From contig NZ_CAMZOF010000001.1 of assembly GCF_947331435.1 (NCBI RefSeq), forward strand, positions 372,001 to 436,000: 64,000 nt of DNA, in the 5' to 3' direction. Position 1 is the stretch's first letter. Each line of letters starts with the position of its first letter. Of this stretch, positions 42,435 to 52,648 are shown piece after piece. The notes under the pieces were generated by a model, which was given only the letters and a program-made list of their open reading frames with translations, had not been told where the DNA came from and made no database searches. A program made the position numbers and the translations under genes. This DNA is from Pelagibius sp. Alg239-R121 (GTDB taxonomy: Bacteria; Pseudomonadota; Alphaproteobacteria; Kiloniellales; Kiloniellaceae).

Positions 42435-43610
42435 TCAACCCCGCCGTTCGAGAATGGACTGAAACAGGTCGTACTGCCCCTGAGACGTCGCCTGCCAGCT
42501 AAACAACTCCGCATGCGCCCGGGTCGCCTCGCGGGCCGGCGGGTTCTTTAAGACGGAAAGGACGGTACCTGCGATCGAATCCGGCGTCCGCTCGTGTATC
42601 AGTGCTCCAGCCGCAGCCGTAGTGATGACCTCGGGCGCCCCCCAGACGTTCGTCGCGGCCGCCGGTGTTCCGCTGGCCATGGTCTCCAGAAGCACGTTGG
42701 CCCAGCCTTCCCGGCTGGAAGCCAGAACCAGAACGTCGGCAGCGCTGTAGAGCTGCGACATTTCCTGGTGCGGAATGGCCCCGAGAAATCTTACACGGTC
42801 CGCCAGACCGAGTGACTTCGCCAGATCGCGCAACGCCGCATCCTCCGGGCCGATGCCCGCGATCAGCAAGGTTGCATCCGGGATCTGCGGCAAGGCCTCG
42901 ATGATCAGGTTGTGGCCTTTACGCTCGATCAGGTGGCCGACCGACAGCAATACGGTGCCATCGACCGAGAATTTCTGCTTGGCCGCTTCCCGGTCCTGCG
43001 GCTGAAAAAGTTCGAGATCGACACCATTGCGCAGCACCTCGACCCGCTGACCGTCGATCCCCATTTTCACCAATTCGTCCTTGAGCGCCTGACAAACGGT
43101 GATCAGGCCATCGGCCTGTTCCGCCGCCTCGATGATCAGCCGCCGGGGTGTCGGGTAGTTGGGGATCAGATTGAGGTCGGTCCCGCGCGCGGTAATGGTG
43201 AAGGGCTTGTTCACGGCTTTCGCGATATAAGCCGCGGCAACCCCATCGGGGTAAAAATAGTGCGCATCGATCAGATCGAAATCCGGCTCCTCACGCAGCA
43301 GCCGCGCAACCAAAGGCCTGACCGCTCGATACATCAGCGAAGGCGTCAGATTCATGCCGATCTTGGGAATGAGCGGATAGCGCGGGTAGGTGACATCCAG
43401 CCCGAAACGGCGATCGCTCTTGGGAACCTTCGCAAAAGTGGCGTAGTCGCCGAAGACGGAGGCCGAGGAAGGAAACCACGGCACCGGTGCAATCACCTTC
43501 GCAGATACGTCCGTATGATCGATCAGATGCCGGAGGCGGTTCTCGACAAAGACGCCGTGATGCGGCTGCGCCTTGTTGGGGAAGAGCGTCGAAAAGGTCA
43601 GGATCTTCAT
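42435..43610 (-). CDS. glycosyltransferase family 4 protein (b)
   Basis: 391 residues from the ATG at 43610, where the sequence MKILTFSTLFPNKAQPHHGV matches normal family N-termini; an upstream extension of the frame by 50 codons is basic and unsupported. GGGGATG lies about 7 bases before the ATG. Key parts are GVFVENRLRHL, FDLIDAHYFYPDGVAAA, ARGTDLN, LRNGVDLELFQP, LLSVGHLIERKGH and the EGWANVLLETMASGTPAAAT donor site. A retaining GT-B glycosyltransferase working on the exopolysaccharide repeat unit. Ends two bases before the next gene starts. Confidence 0.9.
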   Translation of the reverse strand: MKILTFSTLFPNKAQPHHGVFVENRLRHLIDHTDVSAKVIAPVPWFPSSASVFGDYATFAKVPKSDRRFGLDVTYPRYPLIPKIGMNLTPSLMYRAVRPLVARLLREEPDFDLIDAHYFYPDGVAAAYIAKAVNKPFTITARGTDLNLIPNYPTPRRLIIEAAEQADGLITVCQALKDELVKMGIDGQRVEVLRNGVDLELFQPQDREAAKQKFSVDGTVLLSVGHLIERKGHNLIIEALPQIPDATLLIAGIGPEDAALRDLAKSLGLADRVRFLGAIPHQEMSQLYSAADVLVLASSREGWANVLLETMASGTPAAATNVWGAPEVITTAAAGALIHERTPDSIAGTVLSVLKNPPAREATRAHAELFSWQATSQGQYDLFQSILERRG

Positions 43611-43650
43611 TTCGGCATCCCCGGGATATATGTACGGCGGCGAACAGGTA

Positions 43651-44760
43651 TCATGCGTCGAAGACCTTCTCGTAGGCGGCGAACATCTTTTCCGCGGCAT
43701 AGACATTTTGCGCATGGGCACGATTGCTTTCACCGATCTCATGACGCAACGATGTCTCACACAGCAGTGTTTCGAGCGCCCTGCGAAAGGCGTCGTCGTC
43801 GTGTTTCGGCGTCACGAAGGCTTGGGCGTTTTCCGGCAGCATCGCTTTCACATCACCGACGTCGAGCGAAGCGATGGCGCGTCCCGACGCCATGGCCTGG
43901 AGAATGGAATTCGGCATCTGCTCCGTATCCGACGTCATGGCAAAAACATCGATCAATCCAAGCAGCTGATCGATGTCTTCGCTATGGCCGGCGAATACCA
44001 CGCGTTCGCCGATCCCCAGCTCTTTCGCCAGGCTTTCGAGGCCGGCGCGCTGGTCGCCGTCGCCAACCAGCAGCAAGCGGGTCTTCTGCTCAATCCCTGA
44101 GAGCTGTGCAAAGGCCTTCAGGAGCCGCGCAAGGTTCTTTTCCACCCTCAGGGGGGCCACCGTTCCGACGATCAGCTCGTCCGGGTGCTTTGTGAATCCC
44201 GGAAGGATATCTTCGACCGGTTCCCGCGCGAATAATGCGCAATCGACGCCGTTCGGAATGTGCTTGATCTTATGTTTGGGCAGTTTCCAGATATCGGTGG
44301 CAATACCGACCAGTTTGAACGACGGCACGACAACCTGCGACGTGCGCGCCAAAGCCAGGCGGCGGAAATAGACGCGGCGGGGAATCTGGCGTTCCGCCTC
44401 TTCGACGCCAAATCCGCTTTCCAGATGTACATGGCGGCACAGCGGCGCCAGTGTGTTTGCCAAGGCCCACTCTGTGGCACCCCAGTTGAAGGTCAGGAGC
44501 AGATCGGGCGCCTGGGACTTGATATAGCCGCGGATGGCGCGCAGACGTCCAGGCAAGCCCTTCGCAGATCCTTCAAACGCGTGAACCTCTGCCGGAACGC
44601 CAGGTTTGAGCCGTGAGCGGCAGTCCGTCGGCCCATCCAGGGATAAGACCGTGTGCCGGTAGCGATCGCCGAAATGGTTGATGATCGTGCTGATACGGAT
44701 CGGCACCCCGCCATGGGCAAAGGTGGGGAATACATGCAGCAGATGAGGTTGCGCGGTCAT
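43651..44760 (-). CDS. glycosyltransferase family 4 protein (c), exosortase-locus type
   Basis: 369 residues. GT-B fold with HVFPTFAHGGVPIRI at the start, IPNGVDCALF, VGTVAPLRVEKNLARLLKAF, LVGDGDQRAGLESLA and the donor motif TEQMPNSILQAMASGRAIAS. It resembles the TIGR03088-like glycosyltransferases that occur in exosortase A loci (VHLESGFGVEEAE in place of the usual EHG segment), but the match is loose, so the subfamily is not certain. No good ribosome site is visible before the ATG. It is 90 bp downstream of the next upstream glycosyltransferase and 40 bp from the following one. Confidence 0.85.
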   Translation of the reverse strand: MTAQPHLLHVFPTFAHGGVPIRISTIINHFGDRYRHTVLSLDGPTDCRSRLKPGVPAEVHAFEGSAKGLPGRLRAIRGYIKSQAPDLLLTFNWGATEWALANTLAPLCRHVHLESGFGVEEAERQIPRRVYFRRLALARTSQVVVPSFKLVGIATDIWKLPKHKIKHIPNGVDCALFAREPVEDILPGFTKHPDELIVGTVAPLRVEKNLARLLKAFAQLSGIEQKTRLLLVGDGDQRAGLESLAKELGIGERVVFAGHSEDIDQLLGLIDVFAMTSDTEQMPNSILQAMASGRAIASLDVGDVKAMLPENAQAFVTPKHDDDAFRRALETLLCETSLRHEIGESNRAHAQNVYAAEKMFAAYEKVFDA

Positions 44761-44850
44761 GATCAGGCCGCCGGAACGCGTTTCGAAACGGACAATCCGG
44801 GTGTCACGGCAACAAACCGGGCAGGCGCGCCGGTGCTGCCGGCCGGAAAT

Positions 44851-46023
44851 CTAACCGAGCTCATTGAGCCAGCTCTCCAACTGGTCGACCCGTCCGTCCC
44901 AGGAATTTTCGGCCGCGACACGCTGACGCTCGGCCGGCGTACTGACGCCACCGTTTTCGATGGCATCCTGCAGCGCCGACAGCCATTCGGCCTCGTTCCC
45001 GGCAACGGCTACGACTTCGCTGAACAGCTTGATGACACGGATATCCGCGCCCACGACCGGTTGGCCGGTTGCAAGATACTCGTGCAGCTTCAAGGGATAA
45101 AGATCGGTCCACCAGCCGCCTTTTTCCGAGCGGTAGCACATGACATTAACGTCCATGTGGGTGTTGTAGGCCGGCAGGCCATGATAAGGCTTGAAGCCCA
45201 GGAAATGGACATTGGGCAGTGCTTTCAGGGCACGATAGACCTCACCGGTCTCCGGCGTCAGGTGCTCTTCGTGCACCAGCCCAATGAAGACCCAGTGCCA
45301 GTCCGCCCTTTGCTGCGCAATGGAGAGAGCGAGCGCTAGGTTGACCTTTTCATTGATCTTGCCGACATAACCGATGCGCGGATGCGGAATAGCCGCCAGA
45401 TCTTCCGGGCAATCGCACCCATTGGCATCGATGAAGGCCTGAGTATCGGCACCGTTGGGCAGCTGTTTGGCTCTGGCAGGGCCATCGTTTGGAAGTGCCT
45501 CGGCCATCCCTGGCGAACTCGCAACGATCAGATCTGCGCGCGCAACCAGCTTTTCCTGCATCCGCGCCTGTTCTTCAGTCCAACCAGGCATCGATGAAAA
45601 GGTGTCGTCCGCATGATAGATGACCGAACAGTCCCCCAATGCCTCGACGTAAGGCCAGAAAACCGGGTGAAAAACATAAACAAGCGGGCGTTTTGCGGCG
45701 GACCAGCCGATGCGTTTCTTTATGCCGGCAAGATAGCTCCGCACGACGAACCGGTCCCAGGCCGGCACCTTGGGCCAGCGCAGCTGCCATCTGCCGGGCA
45801 TATGAATGTCGACGTCGTAAAGATGCTGTGAAGATTCGAACCAGGCGGATTCGCGCCAGTCATCGGTAAAACGGTCCCAGGCAAACAGCGTCCCGGTGGA
45901 ATAAGCAACCGGCCAGCCGCGGCCGCCGAGCCGGGAGGTAATTTGCTGGCGGGTCTGCCAGTCATCTCCCCAGCGGTTCGTTCCCATGACGATTACCGGT
46001 CGATCGCGCTCGATGTCTGCCAT
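44851..46023 (-). CDS. glycosyltransferase family 1-like protein (d)
   Basis: 390 residues from ATG 46023 (GGTGAG about 9 bases upstream); an earlier ATG at 46047 has no ribosome site. N-terminal segment VIVMGTNRWGDDWQTRQQI, middle CSVIYHADDTFSSMPGW and QLPNGADTQAFID, donor domain IGYVGKINEKVNLALAL and LYPLKLHEYLATGQPVVGAD. The pattern fits glycosyltransferases of the TuaH-like type seen in polysaccharide loci. Sugar and acceptor unknown. It lies 97 bp after the sugar transferase gene that starts the repeat unit, so it may add the second sugar. Confidence 0.85.
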   Translation of the reverse strand: MADIERDRPVIVMGTNRWGDDWQTRQQITSRLGGRGWPVAYSTGTLFAWDRFTDDWRESAWFESSQHLYDVDIHMPGRWQLRWPKVPAWDRFVVRSYLAGIKKRIGWSAAKRPLVYVFHPVFWPYVEALGDCSVIYHADDTFSSMPGWTEEQARMQEKLVARADLIVASSPGMAEALPNDGPARAKQLPNGADTQAFIDANGCDCPEDLAAIPHPRIGYVGKINEKVNLALALSIAQQRADWHWVFIGLVHEEHLTPETGEVYRALKALPNVHFLGFKPYHGLPAYNTHMDVNVMCYRSEKGGWWTDLYPLKLHEYLATGQPVVGADIRVIKLFSEVVAVAGNEAEWLSALQDAIENGGVSTPAERQRVAAENSWDGRVDQLESWLNELG

Positions 46024-46120
46024 AGTGTTTAACTCACCGTCTTCCATGACCGCGTGCGGCGGAAATCATTGCTCATGCGAATATGTTGCGATAGTCAGCA
46101 GCCGGATCGGCAACGAATCC

Positions 46121-47494
46121 TCAGCGAACGCCCTGCGGCCAGAGAACAACCCTCACCGTTTGCGCGATAATACTCAGATCGAGCAACAGGCTGTAATACT
46201 TAATATAATAGAGATCGTACTGAAGCTTCTGCCGGGCGTCTTCGATCGAGGCACCGTAGGGATAATTCAATTGAGCCCAGCCGGTGACGCCGGGCTTCAC
46301 ACGATGGCGCTCCGAGTAGTAGGGAATGACATCGGCGAGCTGTTCAACAAAGAACGGCCGTTCGGGCCGCGGGCCGACGAGGCTCATATCACCCCGCAGA
46401 ACATTGAGAATCTGCGGAATTTCATCGATCCGCGTTTTTCGTACGAAAGCGCCGACGGCAGTCACCCGGCTGTCATTTGCCGCCGCCCACTGCGGCCCGT
46501 CACGCTCGGCATCCACCCGCATGCTGCGGAACTTGGTCAGAACAAAAGTCTTCCCCCGGAAACCCATACGCTCCTGCCGATAGAAGATAGGTCCCGGGCT
46601 CTCCAGACGCACAGCAATGGCGGTCGCAACGATGATCGGCAGCAAAAAGATCAGCATGACCAGACTGACGGCAATATCCAGGGCCCGCTTAAAGGCCTGC
46701 TGCAGACGCCCCCCCGGAAAACCCTCGGAAAAGAGGAACCAGCTCGGGTTCAGTGCGTTCAGGTCAATGCAGAGGCTTTCGCGTTCGCGGAAGCTCATGT
46801 AGTCGGTGATGGCAGTGCCGTTCAATCTGCAGTCAACCAGCGACGGCAGGGGCAGATGGCCCCGGCGGTCCTGAACCGCGACTACGATCTCATCGATGCC
46901 GTTTTCTTCGACATACTCGACCAGCTTGATGTCGTCCGGCAGAATTCGCTCAGGTGTCACCTTGAGCTGCTCTCCGGGGATCTGGACGAAGCCGGCACAG
47001 ACAAAACGGCAGGAGCGGCCGTCGTGCTCCCGGTCTTCCAACTGTGCAGCCCGTTCACCAACGCCGATGATGATGATCTTGTGCTTGAGCTGGCTGTTGT
47101 CCACGATCTGCAAAAATACAAGGCGCAGGATGATCAGCGCTGGAAAGGCCGCAAGCATGGCGATCGCCAGCGCGGAACGCCAGATAGTCAGATCCGGAAG
47201 CGTGTAGAAAATAACGGACAGGGCAAAGGTGCTGATCAGGAAACTGACGAACAGGCGCGTGAAGATGTCCGAGAACTTCGACGAAAACTGCCAATTATAG
47301 AGACCGAGAGAAAACATCGCCGTCATCACGACGGCGGTAAAGAGAATCATCTCCGGAATGAATGAAATCAGTCTCGCGACTGCGTCGACATCGGCTTCCG
47401 CGGACACACGTAGATAAATGCCGGAACTGACCGACAGCGCGAGGGTCGAGGATTCCAAAACTGCAAGAATGACGAGCGGGCGGGAGAAATGCAT
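46121..47494 (-). CDS. XrtA-system undecaprenyl-phosphate sugar phosphotransferase (EpsB-like)
   Basis: 457 residues of the bacterial sugar transferase family, in the exosortase-linked subgroup (TIGR03013-like). Four membrane segments at the N-terminus, a CoA-binding-like middle domain (IIIIGVGERAAQLED), another membrane segment (SLVMLIFLLPIIVATAIAV) and the catalytic domain: GPIFYRQERMGFRGKTF, TKFRSMRVDAE, VRKTRIDEIPQILNVLRGD and SLVGPRPERP. It moves a sugar-1-phosphate onto undecaprenyl phosphate, the first step of the polymer repeat unit. The ATG lacks a clear ribosome site. A 251-bp gap separates it from the amidotransferase gene, so it may have its own promoter. Confidence 0.94.
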   Translation of the reverse strand: MHFSRPLVILAVLESSTLALSVSSGIYLRVSAEADVDAVARLISFIPEMILFTAVVMTAMFSLGLYNWQFSSKFSDIFTRLFVSFLISTFALSVIFYTLPDLTIWRSALAIAMLAAFPALIILRLVFLQIVDNSQLKHKIIIIGVGERAAQLEDREHDGRSCRFVCAGFVQIPGEQLKVTPERILPDDIKLVEYVEENGIDEIVVAVQDRRGHLPLPSLVDCRLNGTAITDYMSFRERESLCIDLNALNPSWFLFSEGFPGGRLQQAFKRALDIAVSLVMLIFLLPIIVATAIAVRLESPGPIFYRQERMGFRGKTFVLTKFRSMRVDAERDGPQWAAANDSRVTAVGAFVRKTRIDEIPQILNVLRGDMSLVGPRPERPFFVEQLADVIPYYSERHRVKPGVTGWAQLNYPYGASIEDARQKLQYDLYYIKYYSLLLDLSIIAQTVRVVLWPQGVR

Positions 47495-47745
47495 GAGGCA
47501 GACTTATACTTATGATCCCAAGACGGCAACAGTTGTCTCAACTACCGGACGGTCCGTTACCCAAATGACTTACCGAAAAACCTTTTGACAGATGACCATC
47601 GCGGAGTCGCGACACTTGAACATTAAATCGTAGAGATTATTACACAAACTACTTAACGGAATTACTACATAACAAGTCAGTAATAACCCCGACCAGTGTC
47701 AAGAAACAGCTCTGTAACTCCAAATTCAGCGAGCTGACGGCGATC

Positions 47746-49680
47746 TCAGGCAGTTATGCGCGCCGGCTCAGATGCAGGCTCATGCCCGCTGTTGTGGACC
47801 TTGCGCAGAAACGACTCGAACATCACAAGCGACCAGATCGCCGCGCTGTGTTCGCGCGCACCGGACTGATGCTGATCAACCAGCGTTTCGATGAACTTCA
47901 TATCGAACAACCCGGTGTCGCCCAGAATCTCGCTTGAGAGGGCCTCACGTACGCGTTCGCGCAGGGGCCCGCGGAACCACTGCGCCACCGGCACCGCAAA
48001 GCCCATTTTATCGCGATAGAGAATATCGTTCGAAAGATGAGGCTCCAGCGCCTTCTTCAGGATGTGCTTGCCTTCGCGTCCCTTGAGTTTGTGCTGCGGC
48101 GCAATTCGCGCCGACCACTCGATGAACTTGTGGTCCAGAATCGGAACACGCACTTCGAGGGAATTTGCCATGCTGGCACGATCGACCTTGGTCAGGATAT
48201 CTCCAGGCAGGTAGGTCTTTAGGTCGGCATACTGAACCCTGCTCAGATAGTGGTCGGTCGGCGCTTCGCGCATGAAACGGCCAACCACCTCAGAAGCATG
48301 ATATCCCTGCAGCTCCCGGCCCATGTTGTCCGAATAGAGACCGTGGCGAAGATCGTCGTTAAGGATCGAGACCGAGTCGAAATAGCCGCCAACCGTCCCG
48401 CGCGCGAGCGCCTGGAAGGTGGTTTTCGCCCGCAGTGGCTTCGGCGCCCAATCGAGTTTCGGATAATAGCGCCCAAGGGCCGAGAAAAGCGGCGCGCGCA
48501 AACCGGCCGGCACGCGGCTACGAACCTGTTCTTCGTAATGGTGCCAGCGATAGCGGCGGTACCCGGCAAAGAGTTCGTCGCCGCCGTCACCTGACAGCGC
48601 AACAGTTACCTTCTCCCGGGCCAGCTTGCAGACCTGATACGTCGGCATCGCGGAGCTGTCGGCGAAGGGCTCATCGTAAAAAGAGATCAGTTCATCGACG
48701 AGATCGAAGGAATCCGGATCGACTTGGCGGACGTGATGGCGCGTCCCGAATTGTTCTGAGACCTGCCCGGCATACTTCGATTCGTCGAAGTCAGGTTGCC
48801 CGAACCCGATCGAACAGGTGTCGACGGGCTCGTCTGACAGTCCGGCCATCAAAGCGACCACCGCGCTTGAATCGACACCGCCCGAGAGAAAAGCCCCCAG
48901 AGGCACTTCTGCGATCATCCTGATCTTGACCGCTTCTCGCAGCTCCTCGATCAGAGATTCACAAATTTCGTCTTCACTGAGGTTCTCGACGTCATCAAAA
49001 CGCACGTCCCAGTATTGCCGTGGGCTGGCCGGCAGGTCGTCGCGCCGCTGAATCAGGATATGCCCCGGCGCCAACTTATGGACACCGCGGTAAATCGTTT
49101 TAGGATCCGGCACATAGCCGTAGCCGAAATATTCCTCGACCGCCAAGGGATCCAGGTCCCGCTTCAATTCAGGGTGAAGCAGCAGGGATTTGAGTTCCGA
49201 ACCGAAGATCAGCGTTCCGCTGGGCAACAGGGAATAATACAAAGGCTTGATGCCGATCCGGTCGCGGGCGAGAAACAGGGTTTCTTTATTGCTGTCCCAG
49301 AGGGCAAACACGAACATGCCGCGGAAGCGTTCGACACAGGCCTCACCCCATTCCGCCCAGGCGTGAACGATGACCTCGGTGTCGGACTGTGTCTTGAAGT
49401 GATAGCCGGCCGCTTTCAGTTCCTCGGTCAATTCCTTGTAATTGTAGATTTCGCCGTTGTAGATGAGCACCACCGAACGGTCTTCGTTGAACAGCGGCTG
49501 CTGGCCTTCGGCAAGATCTATGATCGCCAGGCGGCGGTGTCCGAAGCCAATGCCCGGCGCAGTGTAGAGTCCATCTTCATCCGGACCGCGATGGATGATC
49601 GAATCGTTCATCCGCGCGAGCAGATCACGATCTATGGTGTTCTGACCCCGGGTCTCAAAAAGTCCGACGATGCCACACAC
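47746..49680 (-). CDS. XrtA/PEP-CTERM system amidotransferase (asparagine synthase family)
   Basis: 644 residues. The start is a GTG at 49680, directly after the stop codon of xrtA (TAAGTG); the next codon gives Cys2, the catalytic nucleophile of class II glutamine amidotransferases (MCGIVGLFE). The glutaminase domain has FGHRRLAIIDL and YNGEIYNYKEL; the synthetase domain has the ATP-binding SGGVDSSAVVALMA and the later SGDGGDELFAGYRRY. In exosortase A loci this gene type (TIGR03108) is a fixed member and probably amidates a sugar acid or peptide in the polymer rather than making free asparagine. Likely coupled to xrtA in translation. Confidence 0.94.
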   Translation of the reverse strand: MCGIVGLFETRGQNTIDRDLLARMNDSIIHRGPDEDGLYTAPGIGFGHRRLAIIDLAEGQQPLFNEDRSVVLIYNGEIYNYKELTEELKAAGYHFKTQSDTEVIVHAWAEWGEACVERFRGMFVFALWDSNKETLFLARDRIGIKPLYYSLLPSGTLIFGSELKSLLLHPELKRDLDPLAVEEYFGYGYVPDPKTIYRGVHKLAPGHILIQRRDDLPASPRQYWDVRFDDVENLSEDEICESLIEELREAVKIRMIAEVPLGAFLSGGVDSSAVVALMAGLSDEPVDTCSIGFGQPDFDESKYAGQVSEQFGTRHHVRQVDPDSFDLVDELISFYDEPFADSSAMPTYQVCKLAREKVTVALSGDGGDELFAGYRRYRWHHYEEQVRSRVPAGLRAPLFSALGRYYPKLDWAPKPLRAKTTFQALARGTVGGYFDSVSILNDDLRHGLYSDNMGRELQGYHASEVVGRFMREAPTDHYLSRVQYADLKTYLPGDILTKVDRASMANSLEVRVPILDHKFIEWSARIAPQHKLKGREGKHILKKALEPHLSNDILYRDKMGFAVPVAQWFRGPLRERVREALSSEILGDTGLFDMKFIETLVDQHQSGAREHSAAIWSLVMFESFLRKVHNSGHEPASEPARITA

Positions 49681-51387
49681 TTACTGATCTCCATTCAGAT
49701 TAAGTTCGCCTTGAACGCTTCCCGCGCTCAGCTGGTCGGTGACTGCGTTTTTCCGCTTGGCTTTCTCCGCCTGCAGCAGATCCTGGTCGGTCTGCTGCAA
49801 CAGCGCACTCACCGATTCCATCTGCGCTGTGAAGTCGCGCAGCACAGCATGAGCGTCAACAGGTGCGTCAATATAGTCAGTGGCAATCGCGATCGCGGCC
49901 GCCGAACGGACGCCGCCGAACAGGCGCGCCTTTACCTGTAAAAGCTTGGCAACATATGGACTGGCGGTAAAGCGGCCATCGACCCAATACCAATACCATA
50001 CAACTCGGCCACGCCGCTGTGCGAGCAAGCGCACGTAATTCACGTCGCGTGCTTCACCTTCGATGACCGCCTCGAACTTGCCGCTTCCGGCGCGATCCCA
50101 GAAGCGACCATCTTCGAAGCGGTTGCTGGAGTTGACGACCTCCGCGTCCTGGCGCTGAGAGGTATAGAACGCCAGGTAGAAATCAACCTGCTGCTCGTCT
50201 TTCAGGTAGCTGCTGTGCAGCTCGGTATCGGCGCCAACGAAGCTTGGCTGCCAGCTTGGACTGGCCAGATCGACTCTTTCCCAGGGCGGCTGCACGGCGA
50301 TGGGGCGAATCGGCACCATGGCGGTTCCCGAACCCTGGTACTCTGTAAGATGGCGACCGGCATCGGCGCTGCCGGCAATGACCAAGACGGCAACAGCCGT
50401 CAAGACCGGTGCGAGGAGGCGCGGGCTCACCTGTTCAACCGCGCCGGATCCATTTGCGCGTCGTCGCTCCGCAGGTGCCGCTTCACGAAACGAAAAGCCG
50501 ACCGCGAGCAAAAGTACGGTTACGAAGCTCAGGAAAATAAAGCCGTAGGTCAGATGGTCGGCCCCAACCGCCACGGTAAAATCACTCACATGCGCGAGAA
50601 TCACGATTCCGAAGGCCCGAAAACCATTGGCAATGACCGGAATGATAAAGGACAACGCGATGAAGGCGAGACGGCGTTTTGTGCTGCGATAGAGCTGATT
50701 GGCGCCGATGAACCCCAAGGCGATGGTACTGATCAGGAATCGTACACCTGCACAGGCTTCGGCAACTTCGAAGCTGCCCGAAGGTATGTGGATGAACAGT
50801 CCGTCCAGATAAACCGGAATCCCCACCAGTTGGAGCATGTAGACGACAAAGACCGCGGTGACGTCCTGAAGCGGCGCGATCAGGAATTCACCGAAGGGAA
50901 TGGTGAAGAACAGAAAGAACAATGGAAAGGCGATCCGCCAGGCGATGCGCCACCCCAGGATCGTGATGACCGAAACGACCAGCATGCTCACGAAAGCGAG
51001 CTGCTGAACCGCCTGGGTTCCCGAAACATTGCCGACAAGCCATCCGAATGCGAGCACCGCCAGCAGCGGAAAACCCAGCTTCGCAATCCTAGGCGCCAGA
51101 CCCGATAAACGCTTGCGCCGGATCCACACCAGGTAGCCTGAAACCGGTGGGATCAGAAAACAATGCCCAAACAGCGTCGAGGACATCCAGGTGTCGACCA
51201 TCGACTGCCCGGTTTCGAAAAACAGCAGTATCAGACCCGCCCAGGCCACAAAGATCGCCCCGAGGCTCCAGCGCCACTGCAGACGCAACGCAGCCTCGGC
51301 CGCAAACCCTTCGGCGGATTCCGCGGCGGAACCCGTCTTCAGAGTGGCAGCCTCTTTCGGCGCTATGTCGCTGTCATTCTCAAGCAT
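49681..51387 (-). CDS. xrtA: exosortase A fused to an EpsI domain
   Basis: 568 residues. Residues 35-300 form the exosortase membrane domain of about eight segments; the transpeptidase-like active site residues are C212 ([11 protein letters not shown]), R257 (NGFRAFG) and H278 (ADHLTYGF). From about 330 to 545 follows a periplasmic EpsI domain (DUF3485): [50 protein letters not shown]. The protein is expected to recognise the PEP motif, cut PEP-CTERM proteins and pass them on, with EpsI helping polymer synthesis. In several genomes XrtA and EpsI are separate; here they are one chain. It overlaps the upstream glycosyltransferase gene by eight bases and abuts the amidotransferase gene. Confidence 0.95.
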   Translation of the reverse strand: MLENDSDIAPKEAATLKTGSAAESAEGFAAEAALRLQWRWSLGAIFVAWAGLILLFFETGQSMVDTWMSSTLFGHCFLIPPVSGYLVWIRRKRLSGLAPRIAKLGFPLLAVLAFGWLVGNVSGTQAVQQLAFVSMLVVSVITILGWRIAWRIAFPLFFLFFTIPFGEFLIAPLQDVTAVFVVYMLQLVGIPVYLDGLFIHIPSGSFEVAEACAGVRFLISTIALGFIGANQLYRSTKRRLAFIALSFIIPVIANGFRAFGIVILAHVSDFTVAVGADHLTYGFIFLSFVTVLLLAVGFSFREAAPAERRRANGSGAVEQVSPRLLAPVLTAVAVLVIAGSADAGRHLTEYQGSGTAMVPIRPIAVQPPWERVDLASPSWQPSFVGADTELHSSYLKDEQQVDFYLAFYTSQRQDAEVVNSSNRFEDGRFWDRAGSGKFEAVIEGEARDVNYVRLLAQRRGRVVWYWYWVDGRFTASPYVAKLLQVKARLFGGVRSAAAIAIATDYIDAPVDAHAVLRDFTAQMESVSALLQQTDQDLLQAEKAKRKNAVTDQLSAGSVQGELNLNGDQ

Positions 51388-52648
51388 GGTCCTGTCTCGG
51401 TGAACCTGAAATAACCTGCGAATCTGGGACCGATTGCGCGGTGCCTTTCAGCATCGCCGTCAGCCGGTCAATGTTCGCACTCCAGGCGTAATCCCGCATC
51501 ACGCGGGCGCGGGCATTCTTTCCTAACAGGCATTCCTTGCCCGAGTCTAAAACAGCGAAGATTTTTTCAATAAATTCATCGGGATTGTCGGCCTTCAGAA
51601 CCTCCTCACCGCTCTGCGCATCAATCCCCTCCAAGGCTTGGGAAGTCGCGACGACGGGTTTGGCCATTGCCATGCCCTCAAGGACCTTGTTCTGGATACC
51701 CCGGCTGATCCGCAAGGGCGCAACCACGGCAGCAGCATAGGCGAGATAGGGCCGGACGTCTTCCACACGGCCGGTGACCGTTACGCCCTCCAGCTGCGAT
51801 AGCGCCTTAACTTCGGAACCGGGTTTGGAGCCAACAACGTAAAAATGGATGTTTTCGCGTTTCTTGCGAAGACCCGGCAGAACCTTTTCCGCGAACCAAA
51901 TCACCGCATCGGCGTTGGGCCAATAATCCATCGCACCCGTGAATACCAGGGGGCACTCGCTCGTGCTAAACGGTGTTTCGAAGCTATGGGCCGAATCGAA
52001 ATAGTCAAAATCGACTCCGTTGTTAATATGAAAAGTCTTGTTGCCGCTTTCCGGTGCCAGGCCCCGGAAAAATTCGGCCTCTGCCGGCGAAACAAAGAGA
52101 CTGGCATCGCATTCAGCCGCGGTCTTTCGTTCGAATTCCAGGAGCTTTCGCCCTTCGCGGTCATAGATCCAGCTTGCCGGCCAGGGTTTGGTCACCGCGT
52201 ATTGACGCCACTTGTCGGAATCCACATCGACAAAGTCCACGATGCAGCGAACCTTTTCACTGAGAGACGCAGGAATGTACTGCGCGACGGCGCCCGAAAA
52301 GACAAACACGGATTCGAGTGTCCGCTCCTTCGCCAAATTGTCGACCCAGCGCTGCAATCCCCTGTTGCGATAATAACTCAGGGTCATGGGATCGCCGTTC
52401 ATCAAGGCGGTCGAAGACCATAGCTTCGCCGACAGAGGCTTTAAATCGGCGAAATAGCACTGGTCGCAGACGCTTCGAAGATGGTCGGTATATTGAACGT
52501 CTTCCTGTGAATCGATAAAGCACCCCAGATGCACACGATAGTGTTCTGCCAGTCCTTTCAGGATATTCCAGGAGCGAATCTTATCGCCCTTGTCCGGCGG
52601 ATAGGGGATCCGATGCGCCAAAAACAGGAGTTCCGGTTGCTCGCTCAT
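51380..52648 (-). CDS. XrtA-system glycosyltransferase Stp1 type (TIGR03087-like)
   Basis: 422 residues. The N-terminus [19 protein letters not shown] and later [44 protein letters not shown] and [20 protein letters not shown] are diagnostic of the family of glycosyltransferases restricted to PEP-CTERM/exosortase A loci. GT-B fold, cytoplasmic. Four-base overlap (ATGA) with the FemAB gene upstream and eight-base overlap with xrtA downstream, so translation is coupled through the three genes. Confidence 0.95.
   Translation of the reverse strand: MSEQPELLFLAHRIPYPPDKGDKIRSWNILKGLAEHYRVHLGCFIDSQEDVQYTDHLRSVCDQCYFADLKPLSAKLWSSTALMNGDPMTLSYYRNRGLQRWVDNLAKERTLESVFVFSGAVAQYIPASLSEKVRCIVDFVDVDSDKWRQYAVTKPWPASWIYDREGRKLLEFERKTAAECDASLFVSPAEAEFFRGLAPESGNKTFHINNGVDFDYFDSAHSFETPFSTSECPLVFTGAMDYWPNADAVIWFAEKVLPGLRKKRENIHFYVVGSKPGSEVKALSQLEGVTVTGRVEDVRPYLAYAAAVVAPLRISRGIQNKVLEGMAMAKPVVATSQALEGIDAQSGEEVLKADNPDEFIEKIFAVLDSGKECLLGKNARARVMRDYAWSANIDRLTAMLKGTAQSVPDSQVISGSPRQDHA

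Noticed and set aside
42912-44195. 427-codon plus-strand frame across the glycosyltransferase genes
   Set aside because: Lies antisense to two clear glycosyltransferases; its product is basic, low-complexity and without motifs, as expected for an antisense shadow in GC-rich DNA.
45986-47365. 459-codon plus-strand frame across the sugar transferase gene
   Set aside because: Antisense to a well-supported sugar transferase; no family features.
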